DNA from: DASVXQ01 sp036392615
Lineage (GTDB): Bacteria > Actinomycetota > CALGFH01
Direction of reading: 5' to 3'
Assembly: GCA_036392615.1 (NCBI GenBank)
Contig: DASVXQ010000661.1
Coordinates: 1 to 22,401, forward strand
DNA: 22,401 nucleotides
Position 1 is the first letter of the stretch. Each line of letters starts with the position of its first letter. The notes under the pieces are model-generated. The model did not search any database. It saw only the letters and a list, made by a program, of their open reading frames with translations, and was not told the origin of the DNA. The position numbers and the translations under genes were made by a program. Below are positions 21,381 through 22,401 of this stretch, one piece after another.

Positions 21381-22401
21381 ATGTATGTCGAACGGTTGGA
21401 GCTCGTCGACTTTCGGAACCACCCCGTGATCCGGCTCGATCTGTCGCCGGGACCTTCGGTGCTCACGGGGTCCAACGGGGTGGGCAAGACCAACGTCCTC
21501 GAGGCCCTTGGCTACCTGGCGACTCTGGGATCCCATCGGATGGGACCGGAGTCAAGCCTGGTCCGCGTCGGCACGCAGGCGGCGATCATCCGGGCAGCGG
21601 CCATTCGTGAGGGGCGGACGGTGCTCGTCGACCTGGAGATCCGGCCGGGGACGGGCGTCAAGGCGCGGGTCAACCGGGCGCCGGTGCCTCGGGCACGGGA
21701 TGCGCTCGGGATCGTCCGCGCGACCTTGTTCGCGCCCGAGGATCTGGCGCTGGTGCGGGGCGACCCGGACGAGCGCCGGCGTTTCCTCGATACGCTCGCG
21801 GTGCAGCGGCTTCCGCGCTATCTGGCGATCCGGCAGGACTACGACCGCGTACTGCGGCAGCGGAACACGCTGCTCCGCAGTGCCGGTGGGCGTATGCCGG
21901 CGGCCTCGGGTCTGGCCACTCTTGACGTGTGGGACGAAAAGCTGGCCAGCGCTGGGGCGGAGATCTGGGCGGAGCGCCTGCGCCTGATCGAGTTGCTCCA
22001 CACGCCCGTCGAGCAGTCGTACCAGGACCTCGCGGCCGAGCGGGATCCCGTTGGCATGGTCTACGTCTCCTCGGTGCTCGGGGATGCGACCGTTGATCCG
22101 AACCCAACCGAGCTCGGTCGAGCGTTGCGCGAGCGCCTGCTCGCGGATCGCACCAAAGAGCTGGAGCGCGGGGTCACGCTGTCCGGGCCGCATCGAGACG
22201 AGCTCGCGCTGTCACTGGGCGATCTCCCGGCGCGCACGCACGCCTCCCATGGGGAGGCGTGGTCGCTCGCCCTCGCCCTTCGGCTCGGGGCGCACCAGTT
22301 GCTGACCAGGGAGGGCGAGGAGCCGATACTGCTGCTCGACGACGTGTTCGCCGAGCTCGACCGGCGGCGCCGCGAGCGGTTTGCGGACCTCGCCCTCGCG
22401 G
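21381..22401 (+). CDS. recF: DNA replication/repair ATPase RecF (3'-truncated by window end)
   Basis: The frame is open from ATG 21381 to the last base: 340 codons, with perhaps 30-50 missing. RecF is an SMC-like ATPase that loads RecA at gaps. MYVERLELVDFRNH is the typical start. Walker A GSNGVGKTN lies at about 30-38. LFAPEDLALVRGDPDERRRFLD, the LSGPHRDEL motif, the signature SHGEAWSLALALRLG and Walker B ILLLDDVFAELD follow in order. It lies 470 bp after dnaN with no gnd gene between them. No strong Shine-Dalgarno is seen (AGCAGGG abuts the ATG). Confidence 0.96.
   Translation, partial: MYVERLELVDFRNHPVIRLDLSPGPSVLTGSNGVGKTNVLEALGYLATLGSHRMGPESSLVRVGTQAAIIRAAAIREGRTVLVDLEIRPGTGVKARVNRAPVPRARDALGIVRATLFAPEDLALVRGDPDERRRFLDTLAVQRLPRYLAIRQDYDRVLRQRNTLLRSAGGRMPAASGLATLDVWDEKLASAGAEIWAERLRLIELLHTPVEQSYQDLAAERDPVGMVYVSSVLGDATVDPNPTELGRALRERLLADRTKELERGVTLSGPHRDELALSLGDLPARTHASHGEAWSLALALRLGAHQLLTREGEEPILLLDDVFAELDRRRRERFADLALA

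Overview
The window is the replication-origin region of a high-GC actinobacterial chromosome. The gene order rpmH-rnpA-yidD-yidC-jag-[parS]-rsmG-parA-parB on the minus strand, divergent from dnaA-dnaN-recF on the plus strand, is the classical actinobacterial oriC neighbourhood. The flanking trxB/trxA, GNAT, aminotransferase and D-Ala-D-Ala ligase genes fit the same group. Perfect parS sites (TGTTTCACGTGAAACA) and two SigR-type promoters (GGAAT-N18/19-GTT) agree with this. There is no gnd gene between dnaN and recF, ParA is enormous and DnaA is short, so it is not a typical Streptomyces. The genus cannot be named from sequence alone.

Layout. 1-2545: trxB (+) and trxA (+), each behind its own SigR-like promoter. 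Between them is a minus-strand gene for a two-helix membrane protein with a very acidic tail. trxA appears to be translationally coupled to a 12-codon leader ORF. 2528-5678: a GNAT acetyltransferase (-), then a PLP aminotransferase and a D-Ala-D-Ala ligase-family gene (+, overlapping by 4 bp). 5679-6271: a non-coding convergent gap with a strong hairpin. 6272-11151: parB and parA (overlapping by 1 bp). ParA has a predicted extension of about 970 residues, acidic and repeat-rich, in front of a normal ATPase domain, and two parS-type sites lie inside the extension's coding sequence. 11417-12088: rsmG. 12089-13838: a 1.75-kb gap with degenerate repeats, a hairpin and a third parS centred in a perfect 34-bp palindrome. 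13839-16522: jag, yidC, yidD, rnpA and rpmH as a tight operon. 16523-18399: oriC. 18400-22401: dnaA, dnaN and a 3'-truncated recF.

How it works together. DnaA (18400) should act on the 1.9-kb oriC. The repeated 9-mer there is mostly (T/C)(T/C)GTCCCCA, not the usual TTGTCCACA, and the array surrounds two AT-richer patches and a 30-bp direct repeat. Three canonical-type boxes sit just upstream of dnaA. ParB should load on the three parS sites 4-9 kb from oriC, and ParA should move the ParB-origin complexes. rnpA/rpmH/yidD/yidC/jag serve RNA processing, the ribosome and membrane-protein insertion. trxA/trxB serve thiol redox balance.

The most unusual items are the giant ParA extension carrying centromere sites in its own coding sequence, the variant DnaA-box array, the separately promoted trxB and trxA with a membrane gene between them, and the trxA leader ORF.
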